Source: Bordetella sp. LUAb4 (GTDB lineage: Bacteria > Pseudomonadota > Gammaproteobacteria > Burkholderiales > Burkholderiaceae_B). Taken from it: a DNA stretch of 64,000 nucleotides. Both the position numbers and the translations under genes were made by a program. The notes under the pieces are model-generated. The model was not told the DNA's origin. It ran no database searches and saw only the letters and a list, made by a program, of their open reading frames with translations. Where the stretch lies: positions 1,364,001 to 1,428,000 of the forward strand of contig NZ_JAHPZX010000001.1 in the NCBI RefSeq assembly GCF_021325795.1. The letters run 5' to 3'. Below, piece by piece: positions 55,256-62,830 of the stretch (its first letter is position 1; every line of letters begins with the position of its first letter).

Positions 55256-56670
55256 TATCGCAATCCACTATTCAGCTGGAACGCCAAGGCCTGATCGTGC
55301 AAGGCGGTGGGCAGATCATTCGTGACGCCGTAAGCATCGGAAGGCTGCGTATAGACGTCGATGGGCACCTGGCTGTTCATAAGCGCGGCGGGTATCGCCT
55401 GAGCCTCGGGCAACGAAGCTGCCGATGTCATCAGACCGGTTGCACTCGGGGCATTGACGACCACGTTCGCGACATCCACGGCATTACCCAGTCCGATTCC
55501 ACTAACGTACATGTCGCGATAGAGAACGTGGGAAACGGCGGCATGACGTCTCGATTCGCTGGCGCCAGCGTCAGGGCTATTGGCGTTCCGTACGCCTTCA
55601 TACAGACGCGCGACGACTTCAGCCGCGCCCTGCGGCGTGGTCTCGGCACTCAAATTCCGGCCCGTGTCCGATTGCGCAATTCGCAGCTCCCAGTCCACGA
55701 AAGCCAATTGTTGATTCAGCGTGGATCCTCGGATATCGAATCCAAAAGTCTTTTTGAAATCGGCCTGTCGGTCGGCGCTCCATTGCGCCAGGCCATATGA
55801 TTTTCCGTCACTGCCGGCAGCGGCGGGATTCATGTCGCTCCGTGCCTGCAGAGTCGCCACGGTGCCGACGGCCTGTTCGCGGGTATAGCCTTTGTCTTCT
55901 AGCCATTGAACTGCCAGGCGCGCACGCTGCCGCGTCTCCATCGACGGCGTCGAGGTGTTTGAATCGAAGCGGCGTGCGGGTGTTGAAGGCTGAGATGCGA
56001 CCCACGACGCTGGCGCCGTGTCGCGGCCTTGCGTGACAGGGGGCGCTTGCCCTATCGAGGCGGTGAGGAGCGAAACGATGCTGTCATGACGAGCGGGGTC
56101 GGTAGCCGACCCATTGTTCGGAGCTATCGATTCGCCTGCGGACTGAAGCATCTGCAATTCGTAGGGATGTGCTCCCTCCAGATCCACATCCGCGGTAGCG
56201 GCCGTGGTCGTGGTCGTGGTCGAACCTGCAAAGAGGGAAGCAGCCCGCCGCCCTGTCTCTACCGCGTCGATCAGGGACACCGCGTATTCCTCCAATCCCC
56301 CGCTTGAGCTCGGCTTACCTACAGCGACCTGGGTCAAAGCGGTCGACAGCGGCGGCACAGGCGCCTGCACAGGCACAGGAGCAGACACAAGCACAAGCGG
56401 CGTTCCACCCGCCAGAGACGCCACATGCGCCCTGCACCACACATCCATCCGCGCGGCAATAAGCGCCAGCGTTCCGAACAAGCGCATACACGCCGCCATG
56501 GTCTCCAGCGCGGCGGCGAGGCGATCGTCCTCATCCGAAGCCAGCGCAGTGCCCCTGGACGCAGCAGGCGAGTCCGCGGCGGCGGTGCCCCCACCGCCGC
56601 CGCTCCTCGCCCTCCACTTCGCCCCCTTCAGGCTCAGCCCCACTACATCAACCACGCTAACCATATTCAA
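55255..56670 (-). CDS. Short tape-measure protein with phage tail lysozyme-like domain
   Basis: 471 residues. The N-terminal half is Ala/Gly/Pro-rich with one hydrophobic stretch ('MAACMRLFGTLALIAARMDV'). Residues about 260-390 resemble phage tail lysozyme: 'AVQWLEDKGYTREQAVGTVA', 'SYGLAQWSADRQADFKKTFG', 'LNQQLAFVDWELRI'. At the place where family members usually read 'xES' the sequence is 'ARSDMNP', so the catalytic Glu seems to be lost. Tape-measure length sets tail length; at 471 residues the tail should be short. Follows the frameshifted chaperone with a four-base overlap, the classic position. Confidence 0.78.
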   Translation of the reverse strand: MNMVSVVDVVGLSLKGAKWRARSGGGGGTAAADSPAASRGTALASDEDDRLAAALETMAACMRLFGTLALIAARMDVWCRAHVASLAGGTPLVLVSAPVPVQAPVPPLSTALTQVAVGKPSSSGGLEEYAVSLIDAVETGRRAASLFAGSTTTTTTAATADVDLEGAHPYELQMLQSAGESIAPNNGSATDPARHDSIVSLLTASIGQAPPVTQGRDTAPASWVASQPSTPARRFDSNTSTPSMETRQRARLAVQWLEDKGYTREQAVGTVATLQARSDMNPAAAGSDGKSYGLAQWSADRQADFKKTFGFDIRGSTLNQQLAFVDWELRIAQSDTGRNLSAETTPQGAAEVVARLYEGVRNANSPDAGASESRRHAAVSHVLYRDMYVSGIGLGNAVDVANVVVNAPSATGLMTSAASLPEAQAIPAALMNSQVPIDVYTQPSDAYGVTNDLPTALHDQALAFQLNSGLR

Positions 56671-56893
56671 CCTCGTGCGCTACTCAGCAAGGTTTCGTTG
56701 TGTACGTCCACCGCAATCACTTCCAGCATGTCGTACAGGTCTTGCGACCCGTACACCGTCTGTAATTCATGCAGCGTCGCCATCCGGCACGACACCACGC
56801 GGCCGATGGCGGGCGATACGTTCACCGGACGTATCAGGCGGCCATGGAACGAGCCGCTCCCTGAGCCGATATCGAGGGGGCGGCGTCGGTAAA
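56667..56893 (-). CDS. Frameshift extension of the tail-assembly chaperone (gpGT-like T part)
   Basis: Open in the -1 frame relative to the chaperone. After the slip it reads 'YRRRPLDIGSGSG...', ending 'LHELQTVYGSQDLYDMLEVI' and 'AVDVHNETLLSSARG', the sort of small C-terminal domain that follows chaperones in myophage tails. Together with the first 125 residues of the 56834-57265 gene it would give a fusion of about 199 residues. An internal ATG (56783) lacks a ribosome site, which favours the frameshift. The last codons overlap the tape-measure start. Confidence 0.7.
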
Positions 56894-57265
56894 AAAAGAC
56901 AGATGCAGATCCAACACTTCCTTGCGCAAGCGGAACAAGGTGGACACTTCCTCGATGTCGCCGTCCACCAGCGCGCGCAGCACGCGGGGACTGGGCTGGA
57001 TCTGGATGCACGTCAACATCTTGTCCAGCAACGGCCTGGCTTGCTCATAGGACACCCGCGACAGCGACTGCAAGCTCAAGGCCGCGACACCCGCCAGCCC
57101 GGCCGCGGCGATGTCGTCGGGAATCTCCACGCCCGCATTCATCATGGCGAACAGCGCGCGGGTCGCCCACTCTTCCGATTCGTAGGCCGACAGCTCCGTC
57201 GCGACGAAGATCTTGCCCTTGTCGCGGCCGTCGGCATCGATGGTGATAGTGACGGTTTTACGCAT
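56834..57265 (-). CDS. Tail-assembly chaperone (gpG-like, unshifted form)
   Basis: 143 residues. 'MRKTVTITIDADGRDKGKIF', 'YESEEWATRALFAMMNAGVE' and 'PSPRVLRALVDGDIEEVSTL' are typical of chaperones that lie between tube and tape measure in contractile tails. It starts right after the tube gene with an in-frame Met at the head of the conserved part. Contains the slippery run T TTT TTT at codons 124-125; about 18 codons remain before its own stop. Confidence 0.8.
   Translation of the reverse strand: MRKTVTITIDADGRDKGKIFVATELSAYESEEWATRALFAMMNAGVEIPDDIAAAGLAGVAALSLQSLSRVSYEQARPLLDKMLTCIQIQPSPRVLRALVDGDIEEVSTLFRLRKEVLDLHLSFFTDAAPSISAQGAARSMAA
56891..56897 (-). promoter_or_regulatory. Programmed -1 frameshift site T TTT TTT
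   Basis: On the minus strand the reading is CTG TCT TTT TTT ACC; the seven T form a perfect X XXY YYZ heptamer in the zero frame. A -1 slip continues into the frame ending at 56667. The location, between tube and tape measure, is the one where lambda G-GT and P2/Mu E-E' frameshifts occur. Confidence 0.75.
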
Positions 57266-57266
57266 A

Positions 57267-57701
57267 TCAAATCGGCGACGGCGAGCAGGATTCGAAAGTG
57301 ATGGTCCACTTGCGCGGCTGCAATTGCGACTGCGCGGCGGCCGGCAGCACACTGGCTGACGTCAGCACGCCGCGCGTGAAGGCATACTTGCTACCCACGC
57401 TGGGGATCGACAACATGCAATTCGCATAGAAGACCTGCCGGGCCGATTGCTGTGCCGTCAGCCATGCGTCGAAGATAACGGCGGAAGGTGAGTCGGCCTG
57501 CAAGGTGATGGTCAGCGGCACGGGATGGGGCACATAGCTCCCCGACAACTTGCCATCCAGGCCCATGACCACCACACCGGCGGTCGTGTCGCCCGCTGCG
57601 AAGGCGTCCGTGGCGGAATACCCCTCCAATTTCTGCGGGACCGGAAAGACGCCATTAACCGTCAATGTCAGAACCGAGTTGCCGGCAGTTAAGGTTCCCA
57701 T
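57267..57701 (-). CDS. Tail tube protein (DUF3277-like)
   Basis: 144 residues, beta-rich. 'TAGNSVLTLTVNGVFPVPQK', 'GYSATDAFAAGDTTAGVVVM', 'GLDGKLSGSYVPHPVPLTIT' and the C-terminal 'QLQPRKWTITFESC' match DUF3277 tube proteins of KPP10-like myophages. Forms the inner tube driven through the target envelope. Located between sheath and chaperone genes as expected. Confidence 0.85.
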   Translation of the reverse strand: MGTLTAGNSVLTLTVNGVFPVPQKLEGYSATDAFAAGDTTAGVVVMGLDGKLSGSYVPHPVPLTITLQADSPSAVIFDAWLTAQQSARQVFYANCMLSIPSVGSKYAFTRGVLTSASVLPAAAQSQLQPRKWTITFESCSPSPI

Positions 57702-57712
57702 GATCTTTCCCC

Positions 57713-59188
57713 TTATTGGACCGCGATGGAAGCAAGTTCAAGCTGCTGGACGGCCTGGCCATCCATGTACCAAAAGGTCATGGACGGCGACTGCCGGGCG
57801 GCGCGCACCTGCGCCGAGGCGTCCTTGATCTGCAGGTACCAGCCACGCGTCTGCAAGGTCGATGAGATATCGACGCCAGCCTGGTTGTTGACCTCCGCGG
57901 CCTGCAAGGCCGACAGGGTGACGCCGGCGCGCACGGCACCGAAGTTCAAGGCCGCGTTGATCGGGTCCATGCAGGCTTGCTCGATCAGGGTGTAGCCCGC
58001 CGTGTCGTAAGGCACCGACGGGACGTTGGTCAGTAGCGTCATCAGCGCCTGTTGGAAGGCGCTGTTCAGCCAGATCTGATTCACGTAGGAATCGATCCAG
58101 TCGAACTCGCCGCTGATTTGTCCCGGATACAGGAAGCGGAATCTGTCGTTGGCGGTGGCATAGTCGCCATAGAAGTTGTAGCCGTTGGCGATCAGTGTGC
58201 TGGCGGTGGTGGCGTCGGTCACCGTTGCGGTCAAGCCGGATTGACCTTTGAATGCCAGTGTGATGCGGCCATTGCTACGATCGAAGTCGATGGACGCGAT
58301 GGCGCCTAGCAGAAAGGCCGCATGCTCGATGCTTTTATACACGCACACGATGCCGGAATAGCCGGCGTCCTTGACCTGCGCGCCCCAGCACTCCGTGCTG
58401 TCTTCCACAGTGGCTTGGGCGTCCGTGTCCCAGCCGATGTAGGCATAACGGTTGTCCTGCGCATTGGTCCAGGTGGCGAACGCCAGCTTGGTGTCGGTGT
58501 CGGGTTCGAACATCGTCATGAATCCGGCCCAGTTCTGGCTGATCTGGGCGATGGCCGGCAGGCTGACGTCCGCTTCGCCGGCGGCGGAACCTTGTGACAA
58601 CACGGCTCCCGTCGCGCTGGTCAGCTTCAGGCCGGCGGCCAGCGTACCGCTCGCGTAATCGATGGTGGATGCAACGCCGGTGGTCGATGAGCTCAGCACG
58701 AAAGCAGCGAGTTGGGCGTCGTAGGAGACGGCCACACCGCTGGTGAAGCCGTCGGCGATCAAGGTCGCCGCGTTCGAGAAGCTGGTCGCGGTAGACAGGT
58801 CGATGGCGGACGAAGTCTTCGCGGCGCCGTCCACTTCCACCGTCAAGGTGCCGGATAGTGCCTGCAACTGCGCCAACTTAAGCGCGGCCAACGAGCCGCC
58901 GCGCAGGTAAGCCGCAACCGCCTGTTCCGGATACTGCGCGAACAGCAAGGCACCAGGTCGACGCGTCGCGTTGGTGAAGCCGAGGAAATAAATGGCGGCC
59001 ACGTTCGCTTCAGGCGAGGTCGGCCCGAAGAAGCTGGCTACGTCGTCCTTGTTGGCGAAGTTCAGCACCGATCCGACCGGCGCACGCGTATCGTGCGTCA
59101 ACACCAGACCATTCATGACGAGGGCTGAACCGCCCGCGCTTATCACGCCAGGATGAACCTGGACGATGGCACTTGCGGGGATGGACAT
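57713..59188 (-). CDS. Contractile tail sheath protein (DUF3383)
   Basis: 491 residues. 'QVHPGVISAGGSALVMNGLV', 'FANKDDVASFFGPTSPEANV' and 'AAIYFLGFTNATRRPGALLF' are the N-terminal DUF3383 sheath signature; the C-terminal 'LGAIASIDFDRSNGRITLAF' and 'NFYGDYATANDRFRFLYPGQ' complete it. Presence of a sheath makes this a contractile (myovirus/R-type) tail. An excellent GGAGG site lies six bases before the start. Confidence 0.93.
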   Translation of the reverse strand: MSIPASAIVQVHPGVISAGGSALVMNGLVLTHDTRAPVGSVLNFANKDDVASFFGPTSPEANVAAIYFLGFTNATRRPGALLFAQYPEQAVAAYLRGGSLAALKLAQLQALSGTLTVEVDGAAKTSSAIDLSTATSFSNAATLIADGFTSGVAVSYDAQLAAFVLSSSTTGVASTIDYASGTLAAGLKLTSATGAVLSQGSAAGEADVSLPAIAQISQNWAGFMTMFEPDTDTKLAFATWTNAQDNRYAYIGWDTDAQATVEDSTECWGAQVKDAGYSGIVCVYKSIEHAAFLLGAIASIDFDRSNGRITLAFKGQSGLTATVTDATTASTLIANGYNFYGDYATANDRFRFLYPGQISGEFDWIDSYVNQIWLNSAFQQALMTLLTNVPSVPYDTAGYTLIEQACMDPINAALNFGAVRAGVTLSALQAAEVNNQAGVDISSTLQTRGWYLQIKDASAQVRAARQSPSMTFWYMDGQAVQQLELASIAVQ

Positions 59189-59191
59189 TGC

Positions 59192-59725
59192 CTAACCTCC
59201 GTAGGGAAACTTTGCGTCGACGTTGATCAAACCCATCGCCAGCGTGCTGGCGGATTCCTGGGGAATTTCGATGTAAGGGTTGTATTGAAGAATCAGCGAA
59301 AAACTCCACTGCGCCGGGGCCGGCGCTTCTTCGATCGGAATTGCGGGGAAAGCGGCGGCATCGGCGAACAAGGGGCTGATGTCCATGCCGCTGTCCTGAA
59401 ACTTGCGATAGATGGACGCGCTGCCAAAAGCCACACTCAGGCGCACGGCGCAATCGTGTCCTTCAGCCCCGCGACACGCTATCCGCGCTGTCCATTTGCG
59501 TGACTGCTTGATGCGGGTGACGCGCACGTCTCCATGTTCGAGATAGTTCTCGTCGGCGGGCGCCAGCGGCGCGTCTTCCAGGCCGGCCAGCAGGATGCAA
59601 TCGCCATCGGGTAGGACGACACCGGACTGCGCCCGCAAGACGGGCCAATCGACCAAGGATGCAATGACATCGCCCAGCACCTTGAACAGATCGTTCTCGG
59701 TAATGGAAATGGCCACGGAAGACAT
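59192..59725 (-). CDS. Neck/tail-terminator protein (LIC_12616/gp12-like)
   Basis: 177 residues. 'SITENDLFKVLGDVIASLVD', 'VVLPDGDCILLAGLEDAPLA' and a C-terminal 'APAQWSFSLILQYNPYIEIP' fit the neck terminator family encoded before DUF3383 sheaths. It should cap the tube and sheath. This is the most head-proximal structural gene: nothing for head completion, portal or capsid precedes it. GGAGAT lies in front of the start. Confidence 0.75.
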   Translation of the reverse strand: MSSVAISITENDLFKVLGDVIASLVDWPVLRAQSGVVLPDGDCILLAGLEDAPLAPADENYLEHGDVRVTRIKQSRKWTARIACRGAEGHDCAVRLSVAFGSASIYRKFQDSGMDISPLFADAAAFPAIPIEEAPAPAQWSFSLILQYNPYIEIPQESASTLAMGLINVDAKFPYGG

Positions 59726-59736
59726 GGGATCTCCGT

Positions 59737-59749
59737 CCTGATCATCAGG
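59737..59749. repeat. Small palindrome upstream of the structural genes
   Basis: CCTGATcATCAGG, 6-base arms, in the 93 bases between the regulator gene and the first structural gene. Could be an operator or an antiterminator-related hairpin; no further support. Confidence 0.25.
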
Positions 59750-59818
59750 GCGATGGAACGTTGAGTACTCGGCACCGCGCTGGCTGAAGTCACACTTCCA
59801 CAGCCTGTATGAAGCACT

Positions 59819-60226
59819 CTATATTTGTCCGGACAGTGCCTCAATCAGTCCGGACGATTTATCGTCGTAGCCCTTGATGTAGCGGCCACCCATGTCGTGC
59901 GACAGCTGCATGTGACAGAACTTCAAAGTGTCGAAATAGCCGGTGCGTGACAGGCCCAGGCGATCGAGCTTGATCTTTACCGGGCCCGGCCACTTGTAGT
60001 GCGCGAGCACGACAGAGCGGTATTGCGGATGCAGCCGAAGGATGGCGCCGTTGAGTCGACGCACGTCGTCATCCAGCAAGGGCGCGTAAGGGTCGCTGCG
60101 GCGGCGCACGCCGTCGACCTTCAGGCAGGTAAAAGCGGCGTGCGAGGGATAGCCCTGATGCGAGTCGTCCTGCGCGACCTGCCAACGTCCCCACTCGCCC
60201 AAGATGATCTCAAGGTTTGTTCGCAT
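59819..60226 (-). CDS. Q-like late-gene regulator/antiterminator with sigma-region-4-like HTH
   Basis: 135 residues. 'LNGAILRLHPQYRSVVLAHY' followed by 'KIKLDRLGLSRTGYFDTLKF' looks like the DNA-binding C-terminal helix pairs of phage antitermination protein Q (phage 82 type) and ArpU/RinA regulators, related to sigma region 4. ATG 60226 has GGAG six bases upstream; an earlier in-frame ATG lacks a site. As first gene of the tail operon it probably turns on the structural genes. Exact family is uncertain. Confidence 0.65.
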   Translation of the reverse strand: MRTNLEIILGEWGRWQVAQDDSHQGYPSHAAFTCLKVDGVRRRSDPYAPLLDDDVRRLNGAILRLHPQYRSVVLAHYKWPGPVKIKLDRLGLSRTGYFDTLKFCHMQLSHDMGGRYIKGYDDKSSGLIEALSGQI

Positions 60227-60324
60227 GATTTGCTCCAGGTGAACCGAGCCACGCAAAGCTGACGACTCATCCAAAAGTCAACAGACATGGCTTATCGATG
60301 CAGCACTCTAGAGCAGGGATCGAG

Positions 60325-60357
60325 ACCGTCGCTTTTAAAAGTGAGCGGTTTTTTTTT
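60325..60357 (+). terminator. Strong intrinsic terminator on the + strand
   Basis: ACCGTCGCTTTT / AAAAGTGAGCGGT forms a 12-pair stem (one G-U pair, one bulged G, TTAA loop) followed by nine T. It points in the + direction although all flanking genes are on -. It may end an unannotated + transcript antisense to the regulator leader. Confidence 0.6.
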
Positions 60358-60358
60358 G

Positions 60359-60388
60359 ATTATCTGTACGACGTACGGAAGGGTTACA
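60359..60388 (-). promoter_or_regulatory. Candidate promoter/operator for the tail operon
   Basis: On the minus strand a GATAAT -10-like hexamer (60364 to 60359) is preceded by a perfect palindrome GTACG-t-CGTAC (60366-60376) lying where a repressor would block the spacer; TTGTAA further upstream is a weak -35 at 19-base spacing. Placement upstream of the regulator gene is right. Weak evidence. Confidence 0.35.
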
Positions 60389-60531
60389 ACCTAAAATTGT
60401 CGTTTGTCGCGTCTTTTGATTGAGAATAAATATAGACGGCAGCGCATTGATCGTCTGGGGTGAAGAGCACCCGCGCGTCTGGTCGATGAAGACAAGCTCC
60501 TCGATGGCTCATGCAGGGGGAAGCGGAAGGG

Positions 60532-61113
60532 CTAGGCGAGGAACTGCGCTTCGATCTTTTTCGCGAGTTCCACGGCTAATCGAATGCTGGTCTTGAGCAT
60601 GTCCACGTTACCCACGTAACACGACAGGGCTTCGTTCGCGCGTGTCTCGATAGCGTCGGCCGTGGTCAGGCCTTGACGCACCAAGGTGGCGATATCCTCT
60701 CTATCGTTCTCGGCGAATCTGGAAATTTTGCTCACGGCAAGGTCTACCGGCGACAAGACGTAGACATCGATGCTGCTCAGACCAAGGGGCACTCTCCAAG
60801 CATCCTCGCGGTGATCCTCGTGGATCAGGGAGAACGTTGAGTTGTATTGGGTATCGATGTAAAGCCAAGGGTCGCGGCCGCTCTCCCCTGGCAATTCCAC
60901 TGAGAGATCGCTAGGAACGGGAACCTTGGCGTCGAACTCCATGTCTACGTCGACGGTCACTCGATAGGCAGTGTAAAGATGCACTGCGATTCCGCCGGCA
61001 ATGTATGCCTTGATCATCCGCTCCAATTGGAGACGGTCCTGCAACTGCATCAGCAGATCACGCAACGACCGGGCTAACGGCGTATCGAGATGGAAGTGAA
61101 AATTCTCTTTCAC
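60532..61113 (-). CDS. DUF6036/AbiEii-like nucleotidyltransferase
   Basis: 193 residues. 'YIAGGIAVHLYTAYRVTVDV' with 'DVDMEFDAKVPVP' shows the GG...R-T-x-D-x-D arrangement of minimal nucleotidyltransferases of the DUF6036/AbiEii group, and 'SPVDLAVSKISRFAENDRED' is the conserved second motif. Such enzymes act as toxins in type IV/MenAT-like toxin-antitoxin pairs and phage defence. Overlaps the upstream small gene by four bases (ATGA). It lies between the tail cluster and the thiolase; whether it belongs to either is unknown. Confidence 0.75.
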   Translation of the reverse strand: MKENFHFHLDTPLARSLRDLLMQLQDRLQLERMIKAYIAGGIAVHLYTAYRVTVDVDMEFDAKVPVPSDLSVELPGESGRDPWLYIDTQYNSTFSLIHEDHREDAWRVPLGLSSIDVYVLSPVDLAVSKISRFAENDREDIATLVRQGLTTADAIETRANEALSCYVGNVDMLKTSIRLAVELAKKIEAQFLA

Positions 61114-61412
61114 GCGCGGTCCCTTTCTTCCAACTGGCGAAGGAGCATGCTTCGCAACCGCGGCAGCGTCACAATGTGGCCCTGAGCCATCAAGTCGGCG
61201 GGAGGCAAACGGTGCTGTTCGGCATGCTTTTCGAAATACTCATCGCTCGAATTCCAAAGCGCGTTCGCGCGCGTTGGATAGTAGGTTTGCACGGCGGAAG
61301 CAGCCAGACGAAAAATGCTGGCCTCGACCTGATCCCGCGCGGATGCCACTTCGCCTAATGCTGCCGCGATGCAGCTATCAAGCATTCGCTGTTCCTTTTC
61401 GCGCGCGTCCAT
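61110..61412 (-). CDS. Small partner of the nucleotidyltransferase, function unknown
   Basis: 100 residues, mostly helical ('LDSCIAAALGEVASARDQVE', 'IFRLAASAVQTYYPTRANAL'). The C-terminal 'GHIVTLPRLRSMLLRQLEER' is basic. No named domain recognised. Its place, first in a two-gene unit with translational coupling to a nucleotidyltransferase, is that of an antitoxin or specificity partner; this is inference from layout. Confidence 0.6.
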   Translation of the reverse strand: MDAREKEQRMLDSCIAAALGEVASARDQVEASIFRLAASAVQTYYPTRANALWNSSDEYFEKHAEQHRLPPADLMAQGHIVTLPRLRSMLLRQLEERDRA

Positions 61413-61518
61413 GGCGATGACCTCTAAGTCGACGGGAAATTATCACATGGAACGTCGAGTATACGGCGCCTCTTTCCCGGATATGCCCGGTGGTAAAGCA
61501 CCCTCTAATTGGTGATCG

Positions 61519-62724
61519 CTACAACCGCTCGAATATCCCCGCTGCGCCCATGCCTGTCCCTACGCACATGGTCACCATGCCGTGTTTGAGTCCATGGCGG
61601 CGTAAGGCGTGGATCAAGGTGGCCGCGCGGATGGCGCCAGTGGCGCCCAAGGGGTGGCCCAGGGCGATGGCGCCGCCCAGGGGATTGACCTTGGCAGGGT
61701 CCAGGTCCAGGTCGCGGATGACGGCCAGGGATTGGGCGGCGAAGGCTTCGTTCAGTTCTATCCAGTCCATCTGGTCCAGGCTCAGCCCGGCTTGGTCCAG
61801 CGCGGCCGGAATGGCGACACGCGGGCCTATGCCCATGATGTCTGGCGCGACACCGCGCACGGCGCAGCCGACATAGCGCGCGAGCGGGTTCAGGCCATGG
61901 TCGCGTATGGCGCGTTCAGAGGCCAGCAGCAGGACGGCGGCGCCGTCCGACGTTTGGGAGCTGTTGCCCGCTGTGACGCTGCCGCGCGCGGCGAAGACAG
62001 GCTTGAGTCGCGCCAAGGCCTCGGCGGAGGTGTCCGCGCGTGGACCTTCGTCGCGAGTGAACGCCACGCCGGCTTGCACGGACTGGCCCGTGCCCTGCGT
62101 CAGATCGGGCGCGCGCAGGGTGACGGCGACGCTACTGATCTCGTCGTCGAACTCGCCCGCCTTCTGCGCGTCCAACGCGCGTTGATGCGAACGCAGCGCG
62201 AAGGCGTCCTGGTCTTCGCGCGATACCTGCCACTGTTGCGCGACACGCTCCGCGGTCAGGCCCATGCCGTAAGCAATGCCGATGTTCTCGTCGTTCGCGA
62301 AGACGGAGGGCGAGAACGAAGGCGCATAGCCCATCATCGGCACCTGGCTCATGGATTCGACGCCGCCCGCCAGCATGACGTCGGCCTCGCCGACACGGAT
62401 GCGATCCGCTGCCAGCGCGATGGCGCTCAGTCCCGAGGCGCAGAAGCGATTGACGGTCATGCCCGCGACCGTGTCGGGCAGGCCAGCCAATAACGCACCC
62501 AATCGCGCGACGTTCAAGCCTTGCGACCCTTCAGGGCGGGCGCAGCCAATGACGGCGTCCTGGATCGCTGCCGGGTCCAAGGTCGGTACGTGGGCCAGCG
62601 CGGCGCGGATCATGTGCGCCAGCAGATCGTCCGGGCGCACGCTGCGGAGCATGCCACGGGGGGCTTTCCCAACCGGAGAGCGGGTCGCGGCGACGATATA
62701 AACGTCTTGGAGGCTTTGCATCAT
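61519..62724 (-). CDS. Acetyl-CoA C-acyltransferase (3-ketoacyl-CoA thiolase)
   Basis: 401 residues, full length. Acyl-binding Cys in 'NRFCASGLSAIALAADRI', 'AGGVESMSQVPMMGYAP', 'NPLGGAIALGHPLGATGA' (catalytic His) and 'CVGTGMGAAGIFERL' (second Cys) give the complete thiolase set. Last step of fatty acid beta-oxidation. Cotranscribed with the FadB/FadN-like gene 106 bases upstream. Confidence 0.95.
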   Translation of the reverse strand: MMQSLQDVYIVAATRSPVGKAPRGMLRSVRPDDLLAHMIRAALAHVPTLDPAAIQDAVIGCARPEGSQGLNVARLGALLAGLPDTVAGMTVNRFCASGLSAIALAADRIRVGEADVMLAGGVESMSQVPMMGYAPSFSPSVFANDENIGIAYGMGLTAERVAQQWQVSREDQDAFALRSHQRALDAQKAGEFDDEISSVAVTLRAPDLTQGTGQSVQAGVAFTRDEGPRADTSAEALARLKPVFAARGSVTAGNSSQTSDGAAVLLLASERAIRDHGLNPLARYVGCAVRGVAPDIMGIGPRVAIPAALDQAGLSLDQMDWIELNEAFAAQSLAVIRDLDLDPAKVNPLGGAIALGHPLGATGAIRAATLIHALRRHGLKHGMVTMCVGTGMGAAGIFERL

Positions 62725-62830
62725 GGTGTCTCCTCAAGGCCAAGGAACGCGGCAGGCGCCGCTGGTCTCAGCCGAAATCTGGTCTTAGCTACGGAGAACG
62801 CGCTTGGCGCGCCTTGTTCACGCTGCTGGA

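Noticed and set aside
56667-56783. Separate 38-codon gene starting at ATG 56783
   Set aside because: No ribosome site; the frame is open back to a perfect slippery heptamer, so a frameshift product is more likely.
44883-60226. Complete Mu-like or P2-like prophage
   Set aside because: Transposase, terminase, portal, capsid and replication genes are missing while both chromosomal flanks are visible.
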